From assembly GCA_022842725.1 (NCBI GenBank), contig JALHOZ010000031.1:1-54029 (forward strand): DNA of 54,029 nucleotides, written 5' to 3'. This DNA comes from Saprospiraceae bacterium (lineage in GTDB: Bacteria > Bacteroidota > Bacteroidia > Chitinophagales > Saprospiraceae). The position numbers and the translations under genes were made by a program. Shown here one piece after another: positions 16,089 to 24,433 of the stretch; positions within the stretch are counted from its first letter, which is position 1, and each line of letters opens with the position of its first letter. Below the pieces are notes generated by a model. The model searched no databases. It had not been told where the DNA came from and worked only from the letters and a program-made list of their open reading frames with translations.

Positions 16089-17510
16089 CTATTTAGGACT
16101 TAAACCGAGTTTTGCAGCTTCTTCAACCATAAATGCGAAAGCTTTATCATAGGTATTTTCGATTTTGCCATCAAGAATGGCATCTCTGATGGCCATTTTG
16201 ATGATCCCGATTTCTCTTCCGGGATTGAGACCAAATACCTGCATGATCAATTCACCGGAAATCGGTGGCTGCCAGTTGCGCAGTCGATCTTTTTCTTCAA
16301 CTTCTTTAAGTTTTTCAAACAATACAGCATAATTTTCTTTGTATTTTTGAACTTTGCCTTCATTTTTTGAGGTGATGTCTGCCTTACACAAGGTAAGCAA
16401 ATCATCTATATCCTCACCCGCATCAAACAGCAATCTTCTTACTGCTGAATCTGTCACCCGGTCGTTTGTAAGACCAATCGGCCTTAGATGCATAAAAACA
16501 AGCTTTTGAACATATTTCATCTTATGATCGAGGGGAAGTCTCATTTTTTTAAATATCCTGGGCACCATAGCTGATCCAAGGGTTTCATGACCATGAAATG
16601 TCCAGCCACTCTCCGGGTCAAACCTTTTGGTAGGTGGTTTGGCAATATCATGAAGGATGGCAGCCCATCTTAGCCAGATGTTATCCGTTTCAACGCTGAT
16701 ATTATCCAGAACTTCCAGGGTGTGGTAAAAATTATCTTTATGTCCAATATTGTTTCGCCATTCTACTCCCTGCAGAGCGACCATTTCAGGAAAAATATAC
16801 TCTAAAAGGCCGGATTGGAACAATAATAAAAATCCCGTTGAAGGTTTTTTGGCCATGATGATTTTTTCAAGTTCTGCCGTAATTCTTTCTTTGGAGACGA
16901 TAAGAATTCTTTCTTTATTTCTTGCTATTGCCAAAAATGTTTCCTCTTCTATCGTAAAACCCAGTTGTGTGGAAAACCGTATAGCCCTCATCATGCGCAA
17001 CGGATCATCTGAAAATGTTTTATCAGGTTCCAGAGGCGTTTTTATCATTTTTTCTTCCAGATGGGCCAACCCGTTGAAGGGATCGATGATTTGCCCGAAA
17101 TCATCTTCATTCAGGCTGACAGCTAATGCATTGATGGTAAAATCCCTCCGATTCTGATCATCTTCCAGACTACCTTTTTCAACAGCAGGCTTTCGGCTGG
17201 TCAATTGATAAGACTCTTTGCGTGCACCTACAAATTCAATTATAAGATCTTTGTGTTTGATCATGGCCGTGCCAAAACGTTTGTATACCACTACATGTGG
17301 CCTCGGTATAAGTTTTGAAGCAAGGGTTTCCGCGAATTCTATTCCATCGCCTACACAAACGACATCAATGTCTTTAGCCACTGTTTTTCTGGATAAAAGT
17401 CGGTCTCTTACATATCCGCCTACCAAATAAACCGGATATTGCAGTTCCCTGCCGGTATCCTGAATGGTCCGGAATATGTTTCGCTCGTGTTCCTGTATGT
17501 TAAAAACCAA
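16089..17510 (-). CDS. cca: CCA-adding / poly(A) polymerase-type tRNA nucleotidyltransferase with HD domain
   Basis: The 473-residue protein has the class II nucleotidyltransferase head VGGYVRDRLL with the metal-binding DIDVV at about residues 29-53, an RRDFTINAL motif, a neck and body region with DDPLRMMRAIRF, and an HD domain (ILHDIAK) near residue 290. It repairs or adds the 3' CCA of tRNAs. No ATG is available near the start: the frame opens just after the dusB stop and the first usable codon is TTG at 17510. The gene lies 10 bp after dusB on the same strand, so a dusB-cca operon is likely. Confidence 0.94.
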   Translation of the reverse strand: MVFNIQEHERNIFRTIQDTGRELQYPVYLVGGYVRDRLLSRKTVAKDIDVVCVGDGIEFAETLASKLIPRPHVVVYKRFGTAMIKHKDLIIEFVGARKESYQLTSRKPAVEKGSLEDDQNRRDFTINALAVSLNEDDFGQIIDPFNGLAHLEEKMIKTPLEPDKTFSDDPLRMMRAIRFSTQLGFTIEEETFLAIARNKERILIVSKERITAELEKIIMAKKPSTGFLLLFQSGLLEYIFPEMVALQGVEWRNNIGHKDNFYHTLEVLDNISVETDNIWLRWAAILHDIAKPPTKRFDPESGWTFHGHETLGSAMVPRIFKKMRLPLDHKMKYVQKLVFMHLRPIGLTNDRVTDSAVRRLLFDAGEDIDDLLTLCKADITSKNEGKVQKYKENYAVLFEKLKEVEEKDRLRNWQPPISGELIMQVFGLNPGREIGIIKMAIRDAILDGKIENTYDKAFAFMVEEAAKLGLSPK

Positions 17511-17520
17511 AATGTAAAAC

Positions 17521-18528
17521 TTAAACGGTTTCCATTACTAAAGAAGATACATTGCTGTATACAGCTTTGATTTCATCAAATATTTCATGAATGATTGCCG
17601 GATCATTTTCAGTCACCAATCTTTGCCGGTAAGGTTTGATATTTTCCATATCCCGGAAATAGTTGGCGTAATGTCTGCGCATTTCCGCGATGCCAAGCTT
17701 AATACCTTTCCATTCTATAGACTTAACAAAATGAGTACGGGCCACTTCTACCCGTTCCGCAACGGTTGGTGGAGCCAGTTTTTGGCCGGTTTTCATATAA
17801 TGTTTGATTTCCTTAAAAATCCATGGGTAACCGATACTTGCCCGACCTATCATGATGCCGTCGACACCATATCTGTTTTTATATTCCACTGTTTTTTCAG
17901 GTGTATCAATGTCACCGTTTCCAAAAATCGGGATAAACATTCTTGGATTATTTTTTACTTCTCCGATCAAAGTCCAGTCAGCCTCCCCTTTGTACATTTG
18001 TTTTCGGGTTCGTCCGTGGATAGATAAGGCTTTAATACCAACATCCTGAAGCCTTTCAGCTACTTCCACAATGTACTTGGTATCTTCATCCCAACCCAAC
18101 CGGGTTTTGACTGTAACGGGAAGATTGGTAGACTTAACAATAGCTTCAGTGAGTTTCACCATTTTGGGTATATCCTGCAAAATTCCGGCTCCGGCCATTT
18201 TACAAACTACTTTTTTGACAGGGCAACCAAAATTGATGTCAAGAAGTTCAGGTTTTGCCTCTTCGACTATTTTGGCAGCTTCCCGCATTGAATCCATTTC
18301 AGCACCAAAAATCTGAATCCCGATAGGTCGTTCATCATCATAGATATCCAACTTCTGTACACTTTTATCAGCATCACGAATCAATCCTTCAACAGAAATA
18401 AACTCTGTATACATAAGATCACATTCATTTTGTTTGCAAACTGCACGAAAGGGCGGATCACTTACATCCTCCATAGGAGCAAGCAATAACGGGAAATCAC
18501 CAAGTTCTATATCTCCGATTTTAACCAT
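17521..18528 (-). CDS. dusB: tRNA-dihydrouridine synthase DusB
   Basis: The 335-residue FMN enzyme reduces uridine to dihydrouridine in the D-loop of tRNA. Visible marks are LAPMEDVSDPPFR near residue 16, the catalytic Cys in DINFGCPVKKV near residue 100, the KTRLGW and SIHGRTR motifs, and FGNGDI and IGRASIGYPW near the FMN phosphate site. The length and order are those of the DusB subfamily. It is first in a dusB-cca unit, with a TAATTTTG promoter element 18 bp upstream of the ATG. Confidence 0.95.
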   Translation of the reverse strand: MVKIGDIELGDFPLLLAPMEDVSDPPFRAVCKQNECDLMYTEFISVEGLIRDADKSVQKLDIYDDERPIGIQIFGAEMDSMREAAKIVEEAKPELLDINFGCPVKKVVCKMAGAGILQDIPKMVKLTEAIVKSTNLPVTVKTRLGWDEDTKYIVEVAERLQDVGIKALSIHGRTRKQMYKGEADWTLIGEVKNNPRMFIPIFGNGDIDTPEKTVEYKNRYGVDGIMIGRASIGYPWIFKEIKHYMKTGQKLAPPTVAERVEVARTHFVKSIEWKGIKLGIAEMRRHYANYFRDMENIKPYRQRLVTENDPAIIHEIFDEIKAVYSNVSSLVMETV

Positions 18529-19018
18529 AGGAAAACATTAGGGCGCAAAATTAAAAAAAATACTTGAATTGTGAATGATTCTGAGTGCGACTTACTACTC
18601 AACCCTTTTTGTCAAGATAATTCAAAACCAACCATATCAAAAGAAAAACCTTTAAACATGTAAAAAACCTTTAAAATCAATAAGGCTAAATATCAAAAGC
18701 ACCCCTTTGATGCAAACATCACATAAATAACGTCCGTAATCTCTTATGCGGTGTTTAACTTACTAATTATGTGGTTTAAAAACTTTAATCCATATACAAA
18801 AAAAAATATTTCAAAATATTGTTGAAATAAATAAAATACTGCATATTTGCATCATATTTATGTATTTACAATGTATAAAAAGGTAAAAAACCTTCTGGAT
18901 AAACCACGTTAGCAACATTTTAGACCCTAAATATTAAAAAAAGTAATCAAAATTATAATTCTTTAATCTAAACCATATATCAAATTTTATAAAACCAACA
19001 TTTTGTAATCTGTTTTGT
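18529..19018. other. 490-bp intergenic region
   Basis: AT-rich region between dusB and the 62-codon gene. It holds the dusB -7 element and a near match, CATATTTG, at about 18845. No open frame with coding character was seen, and no known structured RNA was recognised by eye. A small regulatory RNA cannot be excluded. Confidence 0.4.
18546..18553 (-). promoter_or_regulatory. -7 element for dusB-cca (TAATTTTG)
   Basis: Minus-strand TAATTTTG matches TAnnTTTG and stands 18 bp before the dusB ATG, allowing a very short leader. No clear -33 box is seen. Confidence 0.45.
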
Positions 19019-19207
19019 ATGAACGTTAAAAACAATAAAAGTAAAAATCAGGTCACTCCCTTTGAAAAGGAAGACTTTGGAAAAATCAAACCCAAAAAAA
19101 AGGTTGCTAAATTAAAAGACGATGGAAAAGTCAATCTGAAGTCTAAAAAATTCTGGCAGGAAAGATACGAAGACGAAGGAGAAGACCTCGAACGATTCAT
19201 CCGGTAA
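19019..19207 (+). CDS. Small charged protein of unknown function
   Basis: A 62-residue, highly charged protein: the first half is basic (KNNKSKNQ, KIKPKKKVAKLK), and the second half mixes basic and acidic residues, ending FWQERYEDEGEDLERFIR. There is no signal or membrane segment, so it is likely cytosolic and partly disordered, perhaps binding nucleic acid. It has an ATG start and lies in an otherwise empty region. The family was not recognised. Coding is supported by a consistent amino-acid pattern rather than by homology. Confidence 0.55.
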   Translation: MNVKNNKSKNQVTPFEKEDFGKIKPKKKVAKLKDDGKVNLKSKKFWQERYEDEGEDLERFIR

Positions 19208-19423
19208 TTTTTTTATCACATACCAAGAGATGGAAAACTTCTGATTCCAGCTAAAACAACAACCTGAAAATTCATTTTGAACCTCACAATTGTTAATTAT
19301 TTGACAATTCCTTACATTTTTAGGTAATTTGCAAATCGTTAACAGAAAAAACGTGTGGGTTTGGTAACATTTTTGCGTATCAAACGTATATATAATCATA
19401 CGAACATATCGTAAATCCTTATC

Positions 19424-19537
19424 ATGAACATATTAATCACAAAAGTCAAAACTTTTTTGGTTGGTTTATTTACCAAAACTAAAAAAGTCGTCAAGTTCCC
19501 TCAGGAGGAAGAACATGACCTATTCATCGGAGTTTGA
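19424..19537 (+). CDS. 37-residue small protein, unknown function
   Basis: A short frame from an ATG at 19424 codes for an amphipathic or hydrophobic N-terminal half (MNILITKVKTFLVGLFTKTK) and an acidic tail (PQEEEHDLFIGV). It stops 11 bp before a perfect 15-bp hairpin terminator, which argues that this stretch is a real transcription unit with an end of its own. The N-terminal half could lie along or cross a membrane. I do not recognise the family. The alternative is a small noncoding RNA ending at the same terminator. Confidence 0.5.
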   Translation: MNILITKVKTFLVGLFTKTKKVVKFPQEEEHDLFIGV

Positions 19538-19548
19538 CCAAAGATGAC

Positions 19549-19597
19549 GTCAATTACATAAATACCCCCATTTATGTAATTGACTTTTATTTTTTTG
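19549..19597 (+). terminator. Strong intrinsic terminator after the 37-residue gene
   Basis: GTCAATTACATAAAT (19549-19563) and ATTTATGTAATTGAC (19570-19584) are exact reverse complements with the six-base loop ACCCCC, followed by TTTTATTTTTTTG. This is the most perfect hairpin seen in the window. Confidence 0.88.
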
Positions 19598-19627
19598 TGG
19601 TGCACCCTTTCCAAACATAATTTATTT

Positions 19628-19657
19628 TTTGCTTTTTCATAAATACTGTTACTTTTG
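19628..19657 (+). promoter_or_regulatory. Promoter of the SixA-like gene
   Basis: A -33 TTTG at 19628-19631 and a -7 TACTTTTG at 19650-19657 are spaced by 18 bp, which fits the Bacteroidota sigma-ABfr consensus. Transcription would begin near 19664, 18 nt before the ATG. Confidence 0.65.
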
Positions 19658-19681
19658 TAATTAATAATACAATCGTTTTTT

Positions 19682-20170
19682 ATGAAAACCATTTTAATCA
19701 GCAGGCACGCAAAGTCAGCATGGGATAATCCCGGTCTTCAGGATTTTGACCGTCCCCTTAATGACAGAGGTCACAGAGATGCCCCGGAAATGGCTGAAAA
19801 AATCAAGCGTCTTGGGCACAAACCCGATATTTTGATCAGCTCTCCGGCCAACAGAGCGCTCACCACTGCCAAATATTATGCGTCTTTGTTTGATATGCCT
19901 ATCTCTGAAGTACCGAACCTTTACCACGGCATGCCTGAACATTATCTGGAAGCATTACACGAACTTTCGGAAGATGTGCATACCGTTTTTCTTTTCGGGC
20001 ACAATCCGGGCATTACCTATATTGCCAACATGATAAAACCCGGGGTAACGGACAATATTCCCACTGCCGGTGTCATTGTAGCTAAAAGTCGTGCAGACCT
20101 ATGGTCGCATGTCGATTGGGAGCTATGTAGTTTGGAAAAGATACTGACACCAAATGAAATAACGTATTAG
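19682..20170 (+). CDS. SixA-like phosphohistidine phosphatase (histidine phosphatase family)
   Basis: The 162-residue protein begins ILISRHAKSAW, the RHG-type motif with the phospho-accepting His9, followed by DFDRPLNDRGHRDA, and has the second catalytic His in FGHNPGI near residue 103. This is the SixA branch of the histidine phosphatase superfamily, which in E. coli removes phosphate from His-phosphorylated carrier proteins. The Bacteroidota target is not known. It has its own good promoter and is followed by a queuosine-precursor transporter gene 59 bp on. Confidence 0.9.
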   Translation: MKTILISRHAKSAWDNPGLQDFDRPLNDRGHRDAPEMAEKIKRLGHKPDILISSPANRALTTAKYYASLFDMPISEVPNLYHGMPEHYLEALHELSEDVHTVFLFGHNPGITYIANMIKPGVTDNIPTAGVIVAKSRADLWSHVDWELCSLEKILTPNEITY

Positions 20171-20229
20171 AAGATTTCATTCAATAAACTTTTGTAATAC
20201 CTATTTGTCTTTTATTAAATGACAAGTCC

Positions 20230-21021
20230 ATGAATATTCACCAGGTTTTAAAAGACAAATCACTCATTTTATTTCTGATTCTTCTGGCAGTCTTTATCGG
20301 AAATGCTTTGGTCGCCGAATTTGTCGGACTCAAAATATTTTCCCTTGAAAAACTCCTGGGATCAGAGCCGTTTTCTATGACCTTTTTCGGTGTGGAAGGT
20401 TTGGGTTTCAACCTCACTGCAGGTGTGGTGCTTTGGCCGGTAGTATTTGTCATGACAGACATTATCAATGAATATTATGGTCCTCGATTGGTCCGTTTTA
20501 TATCTTACCTCACCGTTTTTGTCATTTCCGTAGCTTTTGTGTTTGTTTGGCTGGCCATTCTGCTTCCACCGAATGATTGGTGGCAGTTTGAAAGTGGCAT
20601 GTTGGGTCAGGGTGAAGGCATCAAAGATATGAATCTGGCTTTTCGGAATGTCATGGGTGCCGGTTTATGGATTATCATTGGTTCGCTCGTTGCTTTTCTT
20701 ATCGGTCAAATCGTGGATGTGATGACTTTTCACAAAATAAAGTCTGTCACCGGAGAAAATAAACTTTGGCTCAGAGCGACCGGAAGCACTTTGGTGTCCC
20801 AACTAATCGATAGTTTTGTCGTATTATTTATCGCATTTTATATAGGTGCTGACTGGGAATTTGCCAGAGTACTTGCCATCGGAACGGTCAATTACGTGTA
20901 TAAGTTTGTCGTGGCACTTGCCCTCACTCCCCTGCTCTACCTGGTTCATTTTGGAATTGAAAAATACCTCGGAGCAGATTTAGCCACATCTTTAAAAAAT
21001 CAGGCCATACAAGAATCCTGA
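20230..21021 (+). CDS. Queuosine precursor transporter (YhhQ/VUT family)
   Basis: The 263-residue membrane protein has about six helices and the family motif FVMTDIINEYYGP near residue 75, plus a polar WLRATGSTLVSQLIDSFVV segment near residue 178. These are marks of the YhhQ/QPTR family that brings 7-cyano- or 7-aminomethyl-7-deazaguanine into the cell for queuosine tRNA modification. No other que genes are in the window, so salvage may work with genes elsewhere. Length is typical. The start is an ATG. Confidence 0.9.
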   Translation: MNIHQVLKDKSLILFLILLAVFIGNALVAEFVGLKIFSLEKLLGSEPFSMTFFGVEGLGFNLTAGVVLWPVVFVMTDIINEYYGPRLVRFISYLTVFVISVAFVFVWLAILLPPNDWWQFESGMLGQGEGIKDMNLAFRNVMGAGLWIIIGSLVAFLIGQIVDVMTFHKIKSVTGENKLWLRATGSTLVSQLIDSFVVLFIAFYIGADWEFARVLAIGTVNYVYKFVVALALTPLLYLVHFGIEKYLGADLATSLKNQAIQES

Positions 21022-21029
21022 AATTCTTT

Positions 21030-21037
21030 TACTTTTG
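21030..21037 (+). promoter_or_regulatory. -7 element for ctlX (TACTTTTG)
   Basis: TACTTTTG matches TAnnTTTG, 8 bp after the stop of the transporter gene. It suggests that ctlX has its own promoter with a leader of about 55 nt. Confidence 0.45.
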
Positions 21038-21097
21038 CACTTTAAACCCATCAACATGTATACTGATTTGTTTTAATCATCCGAAAAAACCTCATTT

Positions 21098-22024
21098 ATG
21101 CAGCAGTTAACCAACGATATTATCATGATCAGACCGGCTTGTTTTGGATATAATGCCGAAACAGCTGCCAACAACTCATTTCAAACGGAAGCAAGAGCAG
21201 AAGAACAACGAAATATCCAACAAAAAGCCTTGGAAGAATTTGACAACATGACTGCCATCCTCAGAGAAAAAGGCATCAACGTTCAGGTGATCGAAGATAC
21301 TCCGGAGCCACAAAAACCGGATGCAGTGTTTCCTAACAACTGGATCAGCCTTCACGAAAACGGTACTGTCATCACATATCCAATGTGGGCCAAAAACCGA
21401 CGCATAGAAAGACGAAGTGACATCTTTGACATCCTCTCCCAAACCCATAAAATACAGAATAAATACAGTTTCGATTTTTATGAAGAAGAAGACTTGTTTC
21501 TGGAAGGCACAGGTTCGATGATATTTGACCGACAAAATGGTATCGTTTATGCCTGTTTAAGTCCACGAACAGATGTAACCCTTATAGACAAATTTAACCT
21601 TTTGCTAAAAACAAGAAGCTTCGTTTTTGATGCACTGGATTCCAACGAAAAACCTATATACCATACAAATGTCATGATGGCTTTGGGTGAAAATTTTGTA
21701 GTTATCTGTCTGGAATGTATTCCTGACGAAACTCAAAAAAAGACGTTGATCCAATCCTTCGAAGACACCGGAAAAACCATAGTAGAAATATCCCTTGACC
21801 AGGTCAATCAATTTGCAGGTAATATGTTGGAGGTTCTCGGCAGTCAGCAAAAAAAATACCTCGTAATGTCAGCTACAGCCTATGCCTCTTTGAGACCTGA
21901 CCAAATCGAAGTTTTATCCGGACTGACCAATATTTTGCCGATACCGATTCCTACCATAGAAACCTATGGAGGAGGTAGTGTACGTTGTATGATGGCTGAA
22001 AATTTTCTTCCTAAAAAAAGATAG
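21098..22024 (+). CDS. ctlX: CtlX-like citrulline/arginine amidinohydrolase (amidinotransferase fold)
   Basis: The 308-residue protein has the pentein (amidinotransferase/deiminase) fold: IMIRPACFGYN at the start, the acidic pair region FPNNWIS near residue 76, ERRSD, LEGTGSMIFDR, HTNVMM with the catalytic His near residue 198, and the C-terminal nucleophile Cys in GGGSVRCMMAE. This is the arrangement of the CtlX family linked to citrulline use, close to arginine deiminases. The exact substrate in this organism is not proven. The last 14 bp overlap the end of the convergent FAD oxidoreductase gene. Confidence 0.87.
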   Translation: MQQLTNDIIMIRPACFGYNAETAANNSFQTEARAEEQRNIQQKALEEFDNMTAILREKGINVQVIEDTPEPQKPDAVFPNNWISLHENGTVITYPMWAKNRRIERRSDIFDILSQTHKIQNKYSFDFYEEEDLFLEGTGSMIFDRQNGIVYACLSPRTDVTLIDKFNLLLKTRSFVFDALDSNEKPIYHTNVMMALGENFVVICLECIPDETQKKTLIQSFEDTGKTIVEISLDQVNQFAGNMLEVLGSQQKKYLVMSATAYASLRPDQIEVLSGLTNILPIPIPTIETYGGGSVRCMMAENFLPKKR

Positions 22025-23084
22025 TAGCGTCATTTTCAGAAGGAAAACCCTTCGATTCTCCGCAAATGTAATCAGCCAGTTTTTGCGTAAAAAAAGGTGC
22101 CATCGATGTTCCTTTGGTGCCCATACCATTCAATAAAAACATATTTGGGTGTAATTTATGTTGGAGCATAAAAGGCCGTCTGGTTTTAGTGGTCGGTCTG
22201 ATTGCATGTTTTTTTTCAACAATCCTGTATTCGCGACACAATAATTTGTCAATTTTGGAATCCTGTACATCATCTGATGGTGGTATTTCCGGGTTTTTGA
22301 TATTTTCATAACCTCCACCAACCCAAAAATGATCCTTTCCTGTGGGAACCAGAAATAAATCGTCCTTAAACATTTTATCAATTTTGGAATTTTCCAATCT
22401 AAGGGTGGTTGCATATCCGCGGGTCAATGCAAACGGAAGGTCAACAAAAAACGGATTGTTAACTGCTGAAAAACCTTCACAAAAAATAATATTTTTAGCC
22501 CTAATTCCTTGGTATTGAACTAAATTATCCGCAAGGATTACATCCTCAAAAACAAATTTTTCATTCCATGCCAAACCTTCCTGAAGCAAATTATTTTTAA
22601 AAGTTTTGATAAATAAAGAGATGTCAATCCTGGCTGAACGGGTTACTTCAGCATAATTACCCGAAAGGTTTACTTCGTCCAAAAAACAGGAAACATCCGC
22701 TTGGTCACAAATATATTTTTCATATCCGGGATCAAGCTTTCGGGATTCCCAGTGATTTTCGGCTCCGGCTCCGGGAAGATGTCTCACAATATTTTGTTGA
22801 AAAACAATTTTTATATTTAGTTTTTTTTCTATTTGTTGGTAGGTTTCGATCGCTTTTGGCAGAAATACATCAATGTTCCAACTTTTGATAAATTGGTTTC
22901 CTGTTACAGGATTGATAATGCCGGCCGCTATGGAAGACGAAGCATTTTCCTGTCCTTTGTCGATTAAAAAAACCATTTGATTTTTTTGCAACAATAAAAA
23001 AGCAAGCAGGCAACCTGTCAAACCACCTCCGACAATGATGACATCAACTTCTTTGTTGGGAGAAACTATGGTATGTTCTGCCAT
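22011..23084 (-). CDS. FAD-dependent oxidoreductase (glycine/D-amino-acid oxidase family)
   Basis: The 357-residue protein starts with a Rossmann dinucleotide motif, DVIIVGGGLTGCLLAFLL, and EKGQ/DKGQ-type acidic end of the second strand, then SSIAAGIINPVTG. The C-terminal part includes FWVGGGYE and RPTTKTRRPFM near the FAD and substrate site. This is the DAO-type family that oxidises amines or amino acids; MnmC-like or ThiO-like members look alike and the substrate is not known. Its start lies within the last 19 bp of the MmcQ/YjbR gene, so the two are translationally coupled. Confidence 0.87.
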   Translation of the reverse strand: MAEHTIVSPNKEVDVIIVGGGLTGCLLAFLLLQKNQMVFLIDKGQENASSSIAAGIINPVTGNQFIKSWNIDVFLPKAIETYQQIEKKLNIKIVFQQNIVRHLPGAGAENHWESRKLDPGYEKYICDQADVSCFLDEVNLSGNYAEVTRSARIDISLFIKTFKNNLLQEGLAWNEKFVFEDVILADNLVQYQGIRAKNIIFCEGFSAVNNPFFVDLPFALTRGYATTLRLENSKIDKMFKDDLFLVPTGKDHFWVGGGYENIKNPEIPPSDDVQDSKIDKLLCREYRIVEKKHAIRPTTKTRRPFMLQHKLHPNMFLLNGMGTKGTSMAPFFTQKLADYICGESKGFPSENDATIFF

Positions 23085-23437
23085 TCAATCTGTACTTTTT
23101 TGGGCAATGATTTGATGATCAGATCGTAAGAATGGTCAATAAGTTCTTTGATGAGTTTGTCGTCCAATTCGCTTTCAATATAAACGGTGTTCCAGTGTTT
23201 TTTATCCATATGATATCCGGGCATAATGGATTCCGGAAATTGATCACGAAGGATTTCGGATCTTTCAGGATCACATTTCAGGTTGATGGCAGGCGGATGT
23301 CTTTCCAATCCACAAAGGGCAAACATTTTATTCATCACCTTAAAAACCAGGGTGCTTTCGTCAAATGGAAAACATTCTTCGACCCCTTTTTTCGAAAGAC
23401 AATATTCTCTGAAGTATTCAACATCCATGAAAAACAT
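23066..23437 (-). CDS. MmcQ/YjbR family DNA-binding-like protein
   Basis: The 123-residue protein matches the small CyaY-like fold of the MmcQ/YjbR family: REYCLSKKGVEECFPFD near the start, VFKVMNKMFAL, NLKCDPERSE, PGYHMDKKHWNTVYI, and a C-terminal helix with SYDLIIKSLPKK. The family is often called DNA-binding, but its role is not known. The gene overlaps the FAD oxidoreductase gene by 19 bp. Two in-frame ATGs are near the start (23437 and 23428). Confidence 0.88.
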   Translation of the reverse strand: MFFMDVEYFREYCLSKKGVEECFPFDESTLVFKVMNKMFALCGLERHPPAINLKCDPERSEILRDQFPESIMPGYHMDKKHWNTVYIESELDDKLIKELIDHSYDLIIKSLPKKVQIEWQNIP

Positions 23438-23498
23438 AATATTTGCATGAATAAAAAACCTTTTTTTGTATCTTCATGTTTGGTACTAAAAAATAAAG

Positions 23499-23705
23499 AT
23501 GCTGAAAAGTAAAGTCTTTTGGTCCGTCATGGGATTTGTTTTGATGTCTTCAGGCTTCCTGGCGGTCATATTGTCTTTGGTAGGCCTTGAATGGACACCT
23601 TTATCAGTCATATATTCATGGGGCCCATTGTTGAGCATCCTGATACAACTTGGTCTGATTATGACCGGATTTGTTATACTTTTTGTCGCAAGAAATCCTA
23701 AGTAA
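23499..23705 (+). CDS. Small two-helix membrane protein, unknown function
   Basis: A 68-residue protein with two predicted membrane segments (about residues 7-28 and 43-63) and a short basic C-terminal tail (VARNPK). It starts with an ATG and fills the gap between the divergent MmcQ gene and the convergent rhodanese gene, ending 3 bp before the latter's stop. The clean hydrophobic pattern supports coding, but the family is not recognised. Confidence 0.6.
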   Translation: MLKSKVFWSVMGFVLMSSGFLAVILSLVGLEWTPLSVIYSWGPLLSILIQLGLIMTGFVILFVARNPK

Positions 23706-23708
23706 ATT

Positions 23709-24116
23709 TTATTTGGTTTCAGACCAGGACAAAATTCCACCTTCCAGATGGTAAAGGTGCAAAAACCCTTCTGCTTTCATGATTTCCATAGCAGCGCTGC
23801 TCCTTGAACCTGACCTGCAATAAACCAGATAGGTATTTTTTTTGTCCAATTTGTTTATTTGTTCTTTAAAATCAGGTGCATTATAATCAATATGTATAGC
23901 TTTATCAATTTTACCTGATTTGTACTCCCCTTCTGTACGGACATCCAATGCTATTACATCAGCGTTATTGTACAAAACGGTTTTTGCCTGTTCTGCACTG
24001 ACATTGCTGTAAACCTGTTCTTTTGTCCATTGAGGCTGACCCGGAAGCACCCCTTTTTGTGCAGCAGCATCATTGTAAACTATACATAAAAAGAAAATAA
24101 AAATCGTGAGTCTCAT
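23709..24116 (-). CDS. Periplasmic rhodanese-like sulfurtransferase
   Basis: The 135-residue protein has an N-terminal signal segment (MRLTIFIFFLCIVYNDAAAQ) and one rhodanese domain: VIALDVRTEGEYKSGKI near residue 55, and the active-site loop YCRSGSRSSAA with the catalytic Cys near residue 99. It is a single-domain, exported form. The family carries sulfur or acts in thiol redox processes; the partner is not known. No operon partner is evident. Confidence 0.9.
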   Translation of the reverse strand: MRLTIFIFFLCIVYNDAAAQKGVLPGQPQWTKEQVYSNVSAEQAKTVLYNNADVIALDVRTEGEYKSGKIDKAIHIDYNAPDFKEQINKLDKKNTYLVYCRSGSRSSAAMEIMKAEGFLHLYHLEGGILSWSETK

Positions 24117-24433
24117 AAATCTGATTTTAAAAATTTAAAGTAAAGATACATCTTTGCATAAACTAATCAATAAGTAGACCCTTAAAATTTAAAATTTGTT
24201 GATTTTTTTGCAAAAAAAATGGTGAGTCTTTAAAACCCAATGTCTTATCTAAAAACAAATACAGAAAAGAAACCACACTAAACGGCCAATTTTTACGACT
24301 AAGCTTAGCTAATTTTATGGTTAGGATAAAAAAACGGAAAACCAATTTTTTTTGGGTGTATATATTTATATTCACCAAATAATCTCTTAACGTTCTCTAT
24401 ATCAAAAGGAAAACACCAAAAATATAATAAACC
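24117..24433. other. 317-bp intergenic region between rpoD and rhodanese genes
   Basis: AT-rich stretch with an exact 10-bp palindrome CTAAGCTTAG at 24299-24308 and an imperfect hairpin (GGTGTATATA / TATATTCACC) near 24355-24376 that lacks a T tract on the rpoD strand. No gene was recognised. A 71-codon minus-strand frame here lacks coding character. Confidence 0.4.

Noticed and set aside
17587-18027. A 146-codon plus-strand frame
   Set aside because: Antisense to dusB, whose motifs and length are normal.
24350-24376. Hairpin GGTGTATATA / TATATTCACC as a terminator of rpoD
   Set aside because: On the rpoD strand it is followed by A residues, not T, and the stem has a mismatch.
24163-24378. 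A 71-codon minus-strand frame between rpoD and the rhodanese gene
   Set aside because: No coding character; it only spans AT-rich intergenic DNA.
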